Under the pieces are notes generated by a model. It made no database searches and was not told the origin of the DNA. It worked only from the letters and a program-made list of their open reading frames with translations. This document shows positions 17,211 to 26,443 of a DNA stretch of 64,000 bases, in pieces (the stretch's first letter is position 1; the number at the start of each line of letters is the position of its first letter). The translations under genes and the position numbers were made by a program. Location: assembly GCA_035560235.1 (NCBI GenBank), contig DATMAG010000089.1, positions 1 through 64,000 of the forward strand. The letters are read 5' to 3'. The DNA comes from DASRDU01 sp035560235 (GTDB lineage Bacteria > Acidobacteriota > Blastocatellia > RBC074).

Positions 17211-18570
17211 GGTAACAATCGGAACCGTGACTGATCGCGGGCTTCATCCCAAACGCACCGCGAACGAAGACCGCCTGCTCGTGCTGCGCGAGAGCGGATT
17301 GTTTCTCGTCGCTGACGGCGTCGGCGGGCGGCAGGCCGGACAGGTCGCCAGTCAGACCGTGGTTGATGTCTTTACTGAAAGCTTTCGTCAGCGCCCGCGT
17401 GGCGATGTGCTTGAACTGCTCAGAGAAGCCATTATTGAAAGCAACCGCCGCATTTACGAAGGTTCAGTGAATGATGCCAGCCTGAACGGGATGGCGACCA
17501 CGCTCGCGGTCGCGGTCGTTGACGGGGCGCGGGCGATCATCGGGCATGTCGGCGACAGTCGCGTCTATCGTTTCGACGGGCAGCGGCTGACGTGCGAAAC
17601 CGAGGATCACAGCGAAGTCGCTGAAGCGGTGCGGGGCGGCGAAATGACTGCGGCGCAGGCGGCGCGGCATCCGAACCGCAACATCATCACGCGGGCGCTC
17701 GGCATTGAACCGCAGGTCGCGCCTGACTTCACGATGGTCGCGCTCAATGAACGCACCAGCCTGCTGCTGTGCAGCGACGGGATCACGCGCCACATCCCCG
17801 ATGCCGAACTTGAAGAGGTGATGAGAAGCGGCGCGCATCCGCAGAGCATCTGCGACCGGCTCAGGGAACTTTGCTACAGACGCGGCGCTGAAGATAATCT
17901 GACCGCGGTCGTCGTTGATTTCGGCGAGCGCGCTTATGCCGAGGAGCAGACCCGCCCGATGGTAACAACCGGATCCGCCGACACGTCGGGTGAAAATACC
18001 GGCTCGCGCATCAGCGTTGATTTCAACAGTGAGAAGAAACCGGCGAGCCTGGCTGAGAAGGTCTTTCACAGGCCAAAGCCGACCGGCGAAGAGAAGGCGC
18101 GCCGGAACAGCACGCTCGCGGGCAGTCTGCTGCAACTGGCCCTGCTTGCGCTGCTCGTGGCCGGAGCCTTTCTGGCCGGGCGTTATTACGATCAGCTTTA
18201 CGCGCTCATCTGGGGACACGCGCCGGCATCCACACCGGCGGCGCAGACAGGCGTGATTGATCAGCCGCAGGCGAGTCCTGAACTGGCTTCGGCGCGGGCG
18301 CTCTTTGAAGAGAAACGGTTCGACAAGGCGCGCGATGGTTTCGCCGCGCTGGTGAGCAAAGACCCGGCCAATGCTGAATATCGTTACTGGCTGGGCCGCG
18401 CGCAGCTTGAACTGAAGCAGTATCAGGAGGCCGCAAAGAATCTGAGCGAAGCGGCGAAACAGAATGACCGGCTGCCCGGAGTCTTTCTGCATCTGGCCCT
18501 GGCTTATGACGCGCTCGGCAATCGCCAGGGCGTGAGCGAAAACCTCAGGCGCGCCGCGGCGGCGCAGTAA
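17197..18570 (+). CDS. Membrane-anchored PP2C-type Ser/Thr phosphatase with C-terminal TPR region
   Basis: 457 residues from ATG 17197, which overlaps the SEDS stop by 14 bases; a GTG at 17188 is an in-frame alternative. The PP2C domain (about 5-240) shows all metal-binding motifs: R-T-A-N-E-D, V-A-D-G-V-G-G, G-H-V-G-D-S-R, L-C-S-D-G and A-E-D-N-L-T. A linker leads to one membrane helix at about 307-330 and then two or three TPR-like repeats at about 365-450 (including YRYWLGRAQLELKQYQEA). The catalytic domain should face the cytoplasm with the TPRs outside. It is the expected antagonist of the kinase encoded next, as PstP is for PknB in actinobacteria. The outward TPR tail is not part of PstP. 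Confidence 0.93.
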   Translation: MSVLKVTIGTVTDRGLHPKRTANEDRLLVLRESGLFLVADGVGGRQAGQVASQTVVDVFTESFRQRPRGDVLELLREAIIESNRRIYEGSVNDASLNGMATTLAVAVVDGARAIIGHVGDSRVYRFDGQRLTCETEDHSEVAEAVRGGEMTAAQAARHPNRNIITRALGIEPQVAPDFTMVALNERTSLLLCSDGITRHIPDAELEEVMRSGAHPQSICDRLRELCYRRGAEDNLTAVVVDFGERAYAEEQTRPMVTTGSADTSGENTGSRISVDFNSEKKPASLAEKVFHRPKPTGEEKARRNSTLAGSLLQLALLALLVAGAFLAGRYYDQLYALIWGHAPASTPAAQTGVIDQPQASPELASARALFEEKRFDKARDGFAALVSKDPANAEYRYWLGRAQLELKQYQEAAKNLSEAAKQNDRLPGVFLHLALAYDALGNRQGVSENLRRAAAAQ

Positions 18571-18607
18571 TCTCAAATTTCAAATCTCAGATCTGAAATT
18601 CATCTGA

Positions 18608-20158
18608 ATGCCTGAACTCAAGCTCGAAAACAGTCTGGTGGATGACCGCTACGAAGTGCGGGAACGGCTGGGTCTGGGCAGTTACGCTGAAATCTGGGTC
18701 GCCCGCGATCACCAGGACAGCGGGCGCGAAGTTGTCCTCAAGGCGCTCAACACCACTTTGCAGGGGACGCCGGACGCTGAGCTTGAGCGCACGCTGATTG
18801 AGAACTTCCAGAACGAAGCCATCGCGCTCGACACCGTGCGCCATCCGCACGTGATTCTGCGCCTCGGGCACGGCACGGCAGCCGATCTGCGCAACGTGCC
18901 GTTTCATTATCTGGTGCTGGAATACATGCCAGGCGGCGATCTGCTGCAGCTTTGTCGCCGACAGTCCGGCAATGCGCTGAAACTCTCTGAGGCGCTGTTT
19001 TACTTTCGGCAGATCTGCGAGGCGCTGGCCTACGCGCACAGCGAGGGCGTGATTCACCGCGATCTGAAGCCGAACAACTTTCTGCTCAGCGCCGACCGGC
19101 AGCAGGTGAAGATTGCCGATTTCGGCGTGGCGAAACTGACCTCGCAGGAAAGCACCGAAATCACGCGCGTCGGCACGGGCATTTATGCGCCGCCCGAACA
19201 TCACCCCGATGATGCCGCAGGCAGCTATGGCAGGCTGACGGCGGCGGCTGACATTTATTCGCTGGCGAAAAGTTTTTACACCGTCGTCTGCGGGCGCGCG
19301 CCGAGCGAGTTTTATCGCAAACAGATCACTGCGCTGCCCGCGCACCTGCGGTCGCAGCCCTGGGCTGAAAGTCTGCTGAAGGTTTTGTGCCGGGCTACTG
19401 CCGATGAGGTCGGGGCGCGTCACGCTTCGGTGACCGAATTCTGGAGCGACCTGGCCAGCGTCGCCATCCTCGCTGTCAGCGAGGATGAGATTGAAACGCA
19501 GGTCAGGCCGCGTCTGCGCGTCAGCCCTGAAAATGTGCCGACCGCGCCGATGACGCCTGATTTTGAGCCGGTGCTGGCCAGTTCCGGTTCGAATCGCGCG
19601 CTGCACCCGATTCCGCAGGCTGTGCCCGCCGACAGAACTCCGGCGGTGAATGATTACAGGCCGCCTGCCCGCAAAGGCATCGTCGTTGATCTGAAGCCTG
19701 CAACTCAGGCCGCCATGGTTCAGCCGGTCGCGCCGCTGACAGAGAACAGTCGCCAGCCTGCGCCGCGGCAGAACGGGAATCGCGCTCCTGCTGACGAAGA
19801 GCTGCCGGAAAGATCAGACCTCTTCAGAACCGTGCTGCTGACGCTGGTCTTCGCGCTGGCCCTGTTCTTTGCGCTCCTGGGCGTGCATCGTTACGCTGCG
19901 CGCTATGCGAAAAACCGGAGCGCGCCCCACGTTGAAGTTCTGCCCCGGAATCTGAATGTCCGCACCGGGCCGGGCACGCAGTATGAAGTCATCGGCGCGG
20001 TTTCTCAGGGCACCAGTCACCGTGTGCTGGAACGCAGCAGCGGCTGGGTGCGCATCGAAGTCAGCCGGTGGAGCCAGGATGCCGATGTGACGCCGCATAC
20101 CGGAAATCAGAATGAAGGCTGGATCAGCGGCTGCGAGGCGTGCATCAAAGAGGAGTGA
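18608..20158 (+). CDS. Transmembrane Ser/Thr protein kinase with extracytoplasmic SH3b domain
   Basis: 516 residues. The kinase domain (about 15-290) has a glycine loop GLGSYAEIW, the ATP-anchoring Lys45, the catalytic HRDLKPNN with Asp152, and DFG with Asp171. A proline-rich linker leads to a single membrane helix at about 405-427. The outer C-terminal part is an SH3b domain (LNVRTGPGTQYEVIGAV and a following SSGWVRIE). PknB-type kinases in Gram-positives usually have PASTA repeats at this place, and here an SH3b domain takes that role, possibly sensing cell-wall fragments. The gene lies 37 bases after the phosphatase and 53 bases before the FHA gene. Confidence 0.94.
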   Translation: MPELKLENSLVDDRYEVRERLGLGSYAEIWVARDHQDSGREVVLKALNTTLQGTPDAELERTLIENFQNEAIALDTVRHPHVILRLGHGTAADLRNVPFHYLVLEYMPGGDLLQLCRRQSGNALKLSEALFYFRQICEALAYAHSEGVIHRDLKPNNFLLSADRQQVKIADFGVAKLTSQESTEITRVGTGIYAPPEHHPDDAAGSYGRLTAAADIYSLAKSFYTVVCGRAPSEFYRKQITALPAHLRSQPWAESLLKVLCRATADEVGARHASVTEFWSDLASVAILAVSEDEIETQVRPRLRVSPENVPTAPMTPDFEPVLASSGSNRALHPIPQAVPADRTPAVNDYRPPARKGIVVDLKPATQAAMVQPVAPLTENSRQPAPRQNGNRAPADEELPERSDLFRTVLLTLVFALALFFALLGVHRYAARYAKNRSAPHVEVLPRNLNVRTGPGTQYEVIGAVSQGTSHRVLERSSGWVRIEVSRWSQDADVTPHTGNQNEGWISGCEACIKEE

Positions 20159-20211
20159 AGAGTTATCCTGTCACCCGTCCGACGATTTTGTGAGCAGCAA
20201 GGATTTGAGCT

Positions 20212-21096
20212 ATGGGAATCACGAATCTACTCAGCGATTTTCGCAAGTGGCTTGACGGCGAGGATGCCGCGACGCTCGCGCCCGAAAAACCGAAGGCCCG
20301 CAGCGCGTGGGAGGAGTTTCTGGTTTCAGTCGCCCGCGAAGTCGAAACCGTCATGCAGCAGGAGATGTTCACGCCCCCGGGCGGCCCGACTTACATCCCG
20401 CGCGAGTACATTGTCTTTCTGAGCAAAGAGGACGACGCGCAGTGGCAGGGCGACAAGCGCGAAGGGCTGGAGCGCGGGCTGCATCACGTGCTCTCTGAAC
20501 GCGCGCGCGAACTCGTCGGTGACAAGGACGTGCAGACGAAATCATTCGCGGTTGAACTGCGGGTTGACGGGACGCTTGAAAAGAACAAATTCCGCGTCCA
20601 GCCCGTCTGGGACAGCACTTCGCCGCGCACCGAAGTTCGCCCGCGCAAAAAGAGCGAGCCTGCGCCGGAGCCTGCCGCCGAGGAAGCGACGCTCTCAGCC
20701 GCGATGCCGCCTGCGCCAGCCGACAGCGAAGCGACGATTGTGCGACCGCGCGCGCCGCTCTTTACGCTGCTCGTGACGCGCGACGGCGGCGAAACTGAAA
20801 CGCACAACTTTCATCAGCCCCGCATCACCATCGGGCGCGGCTCAAAGGACATCAGAGTTGATCTGAAACTGGAAGGCGATCTTGAAATCAGCCGCAAGCA
20901 GGCCGTCATCGAAAGACTCGACGCCGACAAATTCGCGCTCGTCTGCGAGGGCAGAAATCCGGTGACGATCAACGGGCGTGAACTGCCGCCGGGCGAGCGC
21001 GCCGAATTCACTCCGCAGCAGAAGGTCAGAATCGGCCAGTGGCAGCTTCAGGTCGCGCCGCCTGCCGCAGAGCAGGCTCCTGCCAGCGAGAGCTGA
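20212..21096 (+). CDS. FhaA-like protein: DUF3662 N-terminal domain plus FHA domain
   Basis: 294 residues. The N-terminal 140 residues resemble the FhaA N-terminal domain (DUF3662): A-R-E-V-E-T-V-M-Q, I-P-R-E-Y-I-V-F-L-S, then a variable acidic/proline linker. The C-terminal 100 residues form an FHA domain with G-R-G-S-K-D-I-R-V and E-I-S-R-K-Q-A-V-I. The usual His of the S-R-x-H motif is Gln here. FHA domains bind phosphothreonine, so this is the likely readout of the upstream kinase, as FhaA is of PknB. There is no signal peptide, which fits a cytoplasmic adaptor acting at the membrane with the SEDS protein. Confidence 0.87.
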   Translation: MGITNLLSDFRKWLDGEDAATLAPEKPKARSAWEEFLVSVAREVETVMQQEMFTPPGGPTYIPREYIVFLSKEDDAQWQGDKREGLERGLHHVLSERARELVGDKDVQTKSFAVELRVDGTLEKNKFRVQPVWDSTSPRTEVRPRKKSEPAPEPAAEEATLSAAMPPAPADSEATIVRPRAPLFTLLVTRDGGETETHNFHQPRITIGRGSKDIRVDLKLEGDLEISRKQAVIERLDADKFALVCEGRNPVTINGRELPPGERAEFTPQQKVRIGQWQLQVAPPAAEQAPASES

Positions 21097-21121
21097 CCGC
21101 AGGGTTTCTTCATTCCGGACT

Positions 21122-21321
21122 TTCATCAGCGCAGCCGCCTCGGGCCTGCCCGCAGATGGAGGCTCTTTCAGCCCCGGAATACCCGCACCGCCTCATTCTC
21201 AATTTTCCATTTTCAATTCTCCATTCTTTTGCAGAGAGCAGTGATGAGCCTCTCTACTGCAAAATAACAGAGGATTGAAAATGGAAAGTTGAGGATGGGG
21301 CCTGTTCATCAGCGCAGCCGC
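21122..21321. repeat. Interspersed inverted-repeat element flanked by a 17-base direct repeat
   Basis: A 17-base sequence, TTCATCAGCGCAGCCGC, occurs at 21122-21138 and again at 21305-21321. Between the copies is a long imperfect hairpin. The outer arms are 21191-21220 and 21271-21300 (TTCTCAATTTTCCATTTTCA type, about 25 of 30 paired). Inner arms near 21227-21238 and 21250-21264 (TTTTGCAGAGAG / CTCTCTACTGCAAAA) also pair. The same ATTGAAAATGGA-type unit recurs near 58103-58194. This fills the 321-base gap between the FHA gene and the second PilZ gene, and no coding sequence is supported there. Confidence 0.75.
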
Positions 21322-21417
21322 GTTTGCACAAGACAGCTTGTGCGCCGGTCGTCACGCGACCGAAGCTGATTAAGGTTCAACCTGCGAAGGCTGAAATAAG
21401 CGGGGAAAAGACGTTCG

Positions 21418-21903
21418 TCAGCTCAGCACCTGCAGGCGCACGAAACTCTGCCAGGCCGGGCTGTCATCGCGCAGGATGCGCAGGCCGAAAGCGGGCGCGG
21501 CTGACAAATCCTGCGACGTGCTCAGCCGGGCGACTTCGCTGAGAACTTCAGCCATCTCTGCGGGCGCGACGAGCGCGGAGGCGGCGCTTTCCTGATTCGC
21601 CTGAACGCGCACTACTTCGGCGCAGAGATTGAGAGGGGGCTGATTGTTTCCGGTTTGAAAAGTCAGGATCACGCGCTCGCCCAGAGTCAGCGGCAGCCGC
21701 GTGCGTACCTGCAGGCCGGTCACGCTGACGTCAATCGTGCGGGCCGGAGCGCTGAATCTGGACGTCGCCACGCGCAGCGAAATATCAATCGGAATGCGGG
21801 CGACATATTTGCGCCGGTCGCTGACCGTGTTTTCGGGCGCATCGCTGGTTATTGGCCCGACCATTTCGGGTGCGGACATTTCCTCAACGGCAATCGCTTT
21901 CAT
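21418..21903 (-). CDS. PilZ domain protein
   Basis: 161 residues. ATG 21903 (MKAIAVEE) is chosen because AGGAG lies eight bases upstream; a further ATG at 21924 has no such site. The PilZ motifs are visible: D-R-R-K-Y-V-A-R-I-P near residue 30 and T-I-D-V-S-V-T-G-L near 55. An added C-terminal stretch of about 60 residues follows the barrel. It is expected to bind cyclic-di-GMP. It is divergent from the gene starting at 22204 and stands alone. It is distinct in sequence from the PilZ protein at 12020-12349. Confidence 0.85.
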   Translation of the reverse strand: MKAIAVEEMSAPEMVGPITSDAPENTVSDRRKYVARIPIDISLRVATSRFSAPARTIDVSVTGLQVRTRLPLTLGERVILTFQTGNNQPPLNLCAEVVRVQANQESAASALVAPAEMAEVLSEVARLSTSQDLSAAPAFGLRILRDDSPAWQSFVRLQVLS

Positions 21904-22203
21904 TGTTTGTTGCTCCTGTCTCATTCATCGTGAGTCGCGGCAGGTTCAGCGAGGCTGTGGCATTTTCGCCACGCGAATTGTCGAAACCATTTCAATTTTG
22001 TGATACGACAGTTCACAATGACTGTCTCAGCCACTCCGGCCTCAGTCACGCCAGCCGAGGTGACGGAATTCGTCAAAAAGTTATGTTGCGCGCGTCCTGG
22101 CGGATGGCGATAATGGTCGCACTCCCGTGATGAAGACGGATTGCGGTGCCGGTTGTGGTTTCGCAATTCCCGGCCGACCCCGCAGATTTTTGAGGAGAAC
22201 AGC

Positions 22204-23379
22204 ATGCTCAGGTTCCTGCACGACTTCCGCCACGCCATCGCTTTTGCTCTCGTCACCATCTATTTCGTCGCCAGTCCGTCCGCCATGCAGCGGCCTGACA
22301 CCTCGGTTGCCGCGCGCGTCGAAAAGCACAGCGAGCTGCAGCAGCTCATTGACCGCATTACCGAGCCGTCGGGTTATTTCGGTTCGGACAACCTGGTCTC
22401 GAATGAGCTGTCCTATCAGCACGTGCTCGGGCGACTGCAGATGGACGGCGTCAGCGGAGGTGCTTACATCGGCGTCGGGCCTGATCAGAACTTCACTTAC
22501 ATCGCGCACCTCAAACCGCGCATCGCCTTTATGATTGACATCCGGCGCGATGCGAACCTGCAGCATCTGATGTTCAAGGCGATGTTTCATCTGGCGCGCA
22601 ACCGGGCCGAATATCTGTCGCTGCTTTTTGGCAAGCCGCTGCCGAAGGATCTGAAGAAATGGGAGAACGCTTCGATCACTGATCTCGTGGTCAATTACGC
22701 CGACCGCACCCCGTCGAATCCGAAGCTGATCGAACGCAACTGGACTGAGATTCGCAAAAAGCTTCAGAGCTTCAATCTGACGCTCAATCAGACCGATTAC
22801 GACAAGATCAGGGAAATCTACAACGCCTTCACTCAGGCGGGACTCGAAACCCGCTACACGATTCGTGATCGTCCCTCGGGTCGCTTCTTTCCGGCGTTTC
22901 GTGATCTGCTGCTCGAAAAGGATCTCGAGGGCCATCAACGCAACTACCTGGCGAGCGAGGAGAGCTTTCAGTATCTGAAGAAGATGCAGGAGCGCAATCT
23001 GATCATTCCGGTGACGGGCGATCTGGCCGGGCCGAAGGCGCTGCGCGAAATCGGCAAATACCTTCAGGAGACGGGCGACAAGGTTTCGGCTTTCTATGTC
23101 TCCAATGTCGAGTTTTATCTCTTCCGCCAGGACAATGCCTTCCAGCGGTTCGTTGACAATGTGAAGTTCCTGCCGATTGACGGGCGCAGCGTCATCATCC
23201 GCAGCTATTTCAACTATGCCTACTACGCCTATCAGCACCCGCAGACAGTGGACAATCACTTCAGCGTGCAACTGCTGCAGACGATTGAGAGCCTGATCCG
23301 CGATATGAACGCAGGCGGTTACGACAATTACTACGACCTCGTGACCAGGCGCAGCCTCGATCTGCGCACCGAACCCTGA
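22204..23379 (+). CDS. Conserved protein of unknown function, possibly LIC_10091-type with a methyltransferase-like fold
   Basis: 391 residues from ATG 22204, set by a strong TGAGGAG ribosome site seven bases upstream. An N-terminal hydrophobic segment (about 8-25) is a signal peptide or anchor. The body contains L-V-S-N-E-L-S-Y-Q, G-G-A-Y-I-G-V-G-P-D-Q-N-F-T-Y and I-D-I-R-R-D-A-N-L, an arrangement that recalls a Rossmann-like family of unknown role first noted in Leptospira. Later segments include V-T-G-D-L-A-G-P-K-A-L and F-Y-V-S-N-V-E-F-Y-L. I recognise the pattern but cannot name a reaction. The gene is monocistronic and ends in a strong hairpin shared with the convergent Calx-beta gene. 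Confidence 0.7.
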   Translation: MLRFLHDFRHAIAFALVTIYFVASPSAMQRPDTSVAARVEKHSELQQLIDRITEPSGYFGSDNLVSNELSYQHVLGRLQMDGVSGGAYIGVGPDQNFTYIAHLKPRIAFMIDIRRDANLQHLMFKAMFHLARNRAEYLSLLFGKPLPKDLKKWENASITDLVVNYADRTPSNPKLIERNWTEIRKKLQSFNLTLNQTDYDKIREIYNAFTQAGLETRYTIRDRPSGRFFPAFRDLLLEKDLEGHQRNYLASEESFQYLKKMQERNLIIPVTGDLAGPKALREIGKYLQETGDKVSAFYVSNVEFYLFRQDNAFQRFVDNVKFLPIDGRSVIIRSYFNYAYYAYQHPQTVDNHFSVQLLQTIESLIRDMNAGGYDNYYDLVTRRSLDLRTEP

Positions 23380-23404
23380 GCGGGAAGCAGAAGCAATGCA
23401 ACAG

Positions 23405-23442
23405 AACAGGCCCGGACGAAGAGAGTTTCGTCCGGGCCTGTT
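23405..23442. terminator. Bidirectional hairpin terminator
   Basis: A perfect 16-base stem (23405-23420 with 23427-23442, arm AACAGGCCCGGACGAA) closes a six-base loop and sits between the stops of two convergent genes (23379 plus, 23447 minus). The outer A/T bases give short A- and T-rich ends in both directions. Confidence 0.88.
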
Positions 23443-23446
23443 TGAT

Positions 23447-26104
23447 TTACTGGCACTGCGGCGCAAAGACGGGCATGGTGAAACTCGATTTCGTCGTCAG
23501 AGTCAGCGCGTGCAGGTTGTGTCCCTGATTGTAAGCCGACGCATTGTGCGTCGCGCTCGCATTGAAGTTGATGACCGCGCCGATCATCCCGCGATCTGCA
23601 TTCATCCAGAGGCGCATCCATCCGCTGTGGCCTGCCGGAATAATCTCGGGCAGGCGCGGCGTGGTGCGCGGATAATCCTTTGTCAGCAGCCGTCTGACCT
23701 GTGCGCCGCCTGAACTCTCAAAGCTGTGCGCGTTCTCAACGTCGTCATAGACCAGTCCGAAGAACTGCCCGATGGAGGAGATCCGGTCGCGCAGATCGCC
23801 GCCGATGCGGTCTAGAATCAGCAGCGTCGCATTGCCTTCAGCCGGTGACTGGATGTTATCGAGCGCCAGCACGCGCGGAGCCGCGTTGTAAGTGACATTG
23901 TCGAAGTCCAGATCCGCCGTCACAGCGTTCACGTCGCACTGCACTTTGGCGCCAGGCAGCATGGCAAAGGCCTGAGCGCTGAGATTAGCCGTGTGGCCTG
24001 ACGCGAGCTTGACGTATTCATCCCCGATCAGAAAGTTGAAGTTGAGCGGGCACCCGGTCGCACCATCAACCGCCGCCGCAATCAGAAAGCCGCTCTCGCC
24101 CGGATCAATTTCAGAAGCGAGCAGCGTCGCCGTCTGATTCGGCGTCAGACAGATGAATGAATCAGCCGCCTGCCCGCCCGATTCGATAAAGAAGAGATGA
24201 ACATAAGCCGCGCGCGAACTGTCGGCATTGGTCAGGTTGAAGCGCGTGTTCTCCTGCGCCGGATTGACGATGCTCGACGAGTAAAACGGGAAGATCAGCA
24301 CCGATCCGGTTTTCTGATCGCTCGTCACAGCCTCAGCCGGGAACGGCTCGCCAGGCGCAGCCAGTCCCTCGCCGTCATCGTCAATAATCGTCAGCGCTGC
24401 GGTGACGGGACTGCCGAGCGCCGCGCCGCCTGTCGGATTGCTGAGCGCCAGGCTGATTGTTTCGCCTCCGACTTCGGGCAGGTTGTCGTTGCTGACTGGA
24501 ATGGTGAAGGTCTGAATTGTTTCGCCTGCGCCAAAGGTGACCGTGCCTGATTTCGCAGTGTAATCAAGCCCCGCCTGCGCCGTGCCGTCGCTGGTGGCAT
24601 AAGTGACTGCGACTCCGCTCGCCGCGCCGTTGCTGCGCGTGACGGTGATTGTCGCTGTTCCGGCGTTCTCATCCACACTGAAGCTGGCTGCGCTGAACTG
24701 CACCGTTCCGGCCACGTCGTCATCAATGATCGTCAGCACGGCGGATGATTGCGCGCCGAGCGTTGCGCCGCCGGTCGGACTGCTCAGCGTCAGATTCACT
24801 GTCTCATCAGCCTCGTCCAGTGTGTCGTCATTGAGCGTGAGGGTGAAGCTCCGGGTTGTCTCGTTGCAGCCGAAAGTGAGCGTGCCTGACGCCGCGGTGT
24901 AATCGGACGGCTGACTGGTCGAGCCATTGCTGGTGGCGTAATTGACGCTCACGCTTTCGCCCGCGCCGCCGCTGCGCGTGACGGTGATGGTGACTGTGCC
25001 CGCGCCTTCGTCGGCGCTGAATGTCGCCGCGCTGAACTGCAGCGCGCCTGCCACGTCGTCATTGAGAATCGTGCCTGTGCCTGCGGCTTTCGTGATCGCG
25101 GCGTTCACGGCATTCGAGAGATTGACTGTGAATGTTTCGCTGCCTTCGATCAGACAGTCAGCAGTCACCGGAACCACAATCTGTTTTACTTTGACGCCAT
25201 CAGCCGGATCGAATGTCAGTGTGCCGTTCACCGTCGTGTAATCGCTGCCCGCAGTGGCTGAGCCGTTCGCGGTCGCGTAATCAACCGTCACCACCTGGCC
25301 GGGAAATTCAGAGAGCGTGACCTCAAGGACGGCGCTGGTCGTGCCGCCGCTGCCTTCAGTGACAGTGACATCACTGATTGCGAGCGTCGCAGTCGTGAAC
25401 GGCGTGATCGAAAAATCGTCCACCGCCAGCCCGTCGTCCGAACCCGAAGCGTTGAAATCAGTCCAGCGAATAAAGAATGTCGCGCCCGGCGCAATGCTGA
25501 ACCCGGTCAGCGTCGCGCTGATCGCCGTGCGATTGGCTGCGGCGTTGCCATCCTTCGCGCCGGTTGTCGCTGTGTTCGGAGTCGCAAAATCCAGCGCATC
25601 GGCATCAGTCCAGGTGCCGGTCGTCAGACTGGTCGCGTCGGTGCTGTACTGAAAATCCAGCCGGTCAGCGCGCCCGGCTGAACCGAGCCGCCACTCTTCA
25701 CCAGTGTATGCGATCACAAGCTTCGTGATCGTTTTGCCGGTCTCGTTTTTGAAGCAGGCGCCGATCAGGGGAATCACACTGCTGCTTTGCAGCCCGCCAA
25801 AAGCGCGCTCAGGATTGCCCGCCGCGCCGAAACTGTAAGTGTCTCCAGTGCTGCTCGTCCCGCTGCCGGCGGTGTAAGTCGCATTGGCGCTGCTGCCGGA
25901 TTCGCTGAAGGCCCAGCCCGCAGGCACCGTGCCGGATGTTCCCGAACTGGCGAGCGCATCGAAGTTCTGTGTGTAGGCCGTGCCGATGGTCGTCAGGCTG
26001 ATGGCCGTGGCTGAAGCTGAAGCGGTGAAGTGATGAATGAGCGCGACGGCAGGCGCGAGCAGGCAGAGGGCCGCGAGCTTCAGATGAATCGGGGCGGTTC
26101 TCAT
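23447..26104 (-). CDS. Large secreted protein with three Calx-beta repeats
   Basis: 885 residues with a signal peptide (about 1-33). An N-terminal beta-rich domain (about 34-230: FDALASSGTSGTVPAGW) ends in G-L-A-V-D-D-F-S-I. Three successive Calx-beta domains follow at about 235-585. Each has the pattern V-x-Y-A-T-(A/S)-(N/D)-G, D-Y-T and a closing I-(L/I)-(N/D)-D-D, whose acidic residues bind Ca2+ in known members. The remaining 300 residues are an uncharacterised domain with few Cys, seen as strands and turns, with no membrane anchor. The protein is probably extracellular or surface-attached, with adhesion or matrix binding the usual guess for such architectures. It is monocistronic and convergent with the gene at 22204-23379. 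Confidence 0.85.
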   Translation of the reverse strand: MRTAPIHLKLAALCLLAPAVALIHHFTASASATAISLTTIGTAYTQNFDALASSGTSGTVPAGWAFSESGSSANATYTAGSGTSSTGDTYSFGAAGNPERAFGGLQSSSVIPLIGACFKNETGKTITKLVIAYTGEEWRLGSAGRADRLDFQYSTDATSLTTGTWTDADALDFATPNTATTGAKDGNAAANRTAISATLTGFSIAPGATFFIRWTDFNASGSDDGLAVDDFSITPFTTATLAISDVTVTEGSGGTTSAVLEVTLSEFPGQVVTVDYATANGSATAGSDYTTVNGTLTFDPADGVKVKQIVVPVTADCLIEGSETFTVNLSNAVNAAITKAAGTGTILNDDVAGALQFSAATFSADEGAGTVTITVTRSGGAGESVSVNYATSNGSTSQPSDYTAASGTLTFGCNETTRSFTLTLNDDTLDEADETVNLTLSSPTGGATLGAQSSAVLTIIDDDVAGTVQFSAASFSVDENAGTATITVTRSNGAASGVAVTYATSDGTAQAGLDYTAKSGTVTFGAGETIQTFTIPVSNDNLPEVGGETISLALSNPTGGAALGSPVTAALTIIDDDGEGLAAPGEPFPAEAVTSDQKTGSVLIFPFYSSSIVNPAQENTRFNLTNADSSRAAYVHLFFIESGGQAADSFICLTPNQTATLLASEIDPGESGFLIAAAVDGATGCPLNFNFLIGDEYVKLASGHTANLSAQAFAMLPGAKVQCDVNAVTADLDFDNVTYNAAPRVLALDNIQSPAEGNATLLILDRIGGDLRDRISSIGQFFGLVYDDVENAHSFESSGGAQVRRLLTKDYPRTTPRLPEIIPAGHSGWMRLWMNADRGMIGAVINFNASATHNASAYNQGHNLHALTLTTKSSFTMPVFAPQCQ

Positions 26105-26443
26105 AATGGCTCCTTCCTGTTCCTGTTGCAGGGGTAATCGCGTAACGCCGCTTCAGCCTGAGCCGCCAGATCCGACGGCGCAAAACCGGCAGTGCCGCCT
26201 GCCCTCGTCGCCCGCTCGAAGACGGGAACCGGGTCTTCCAGTGATTGAAAAAAGGTTCGGAATCCCACTGCTCAGCCTCTTTGCGGCTGATGAGTGACTG
26301 GCTGAAGCTGAAGAGCGAAACCGGCTGAATGTCAGCAATGAAGGGCTTTCGGCTGAGTGTGTTGCTGCAGGTGAGGAAAGCCCGCTGACGGCAGGCAGTC
26401 TACAATAACTCTCCTTGTCCGTACAATCAGAAAACTGTGACTC
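26105..26443. other. Intergenic region upstream of the Calx-beta gene, no gene supported
   Basis: 339 bases between two minus-strand genes, holding the upstream region of the Calx-beta gene. The only structure seen is a hairpin with arms CAGCC and GGCTG around GCAAAGA, near 26271-26291 on the minus strand. The short open frames have no motif or ribosome site. I looked for a cyclic-di-GMP riboswitch core and did not find one. Confidence 0.4.

Noticed and set aside
17464..18576. Minus-strand open frame of 370 codons opposite the PP2C phosphatase gene
   Set aside because: The plus strand has all PP2C motifs, and the antisense protein has none.
22081..23466. Minus-strand open frame of 461 codons opposite the gene at 22204-23379
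   Set aside because: It covers a conserved gene with a good ribosome site on the other strand and crosses the terminator hairpin; its composition is Arg/Val/Ile-rich as in shadows.
26105..26443. Possible riboswitch upstream of the Calx-beta gene
   Set aside because: A hairpin with a GCAAAGA loop exists, but the conserved core and tetraloop-receptor elements of cyclic-di-GMP or cobalamin riboswitches were not found.
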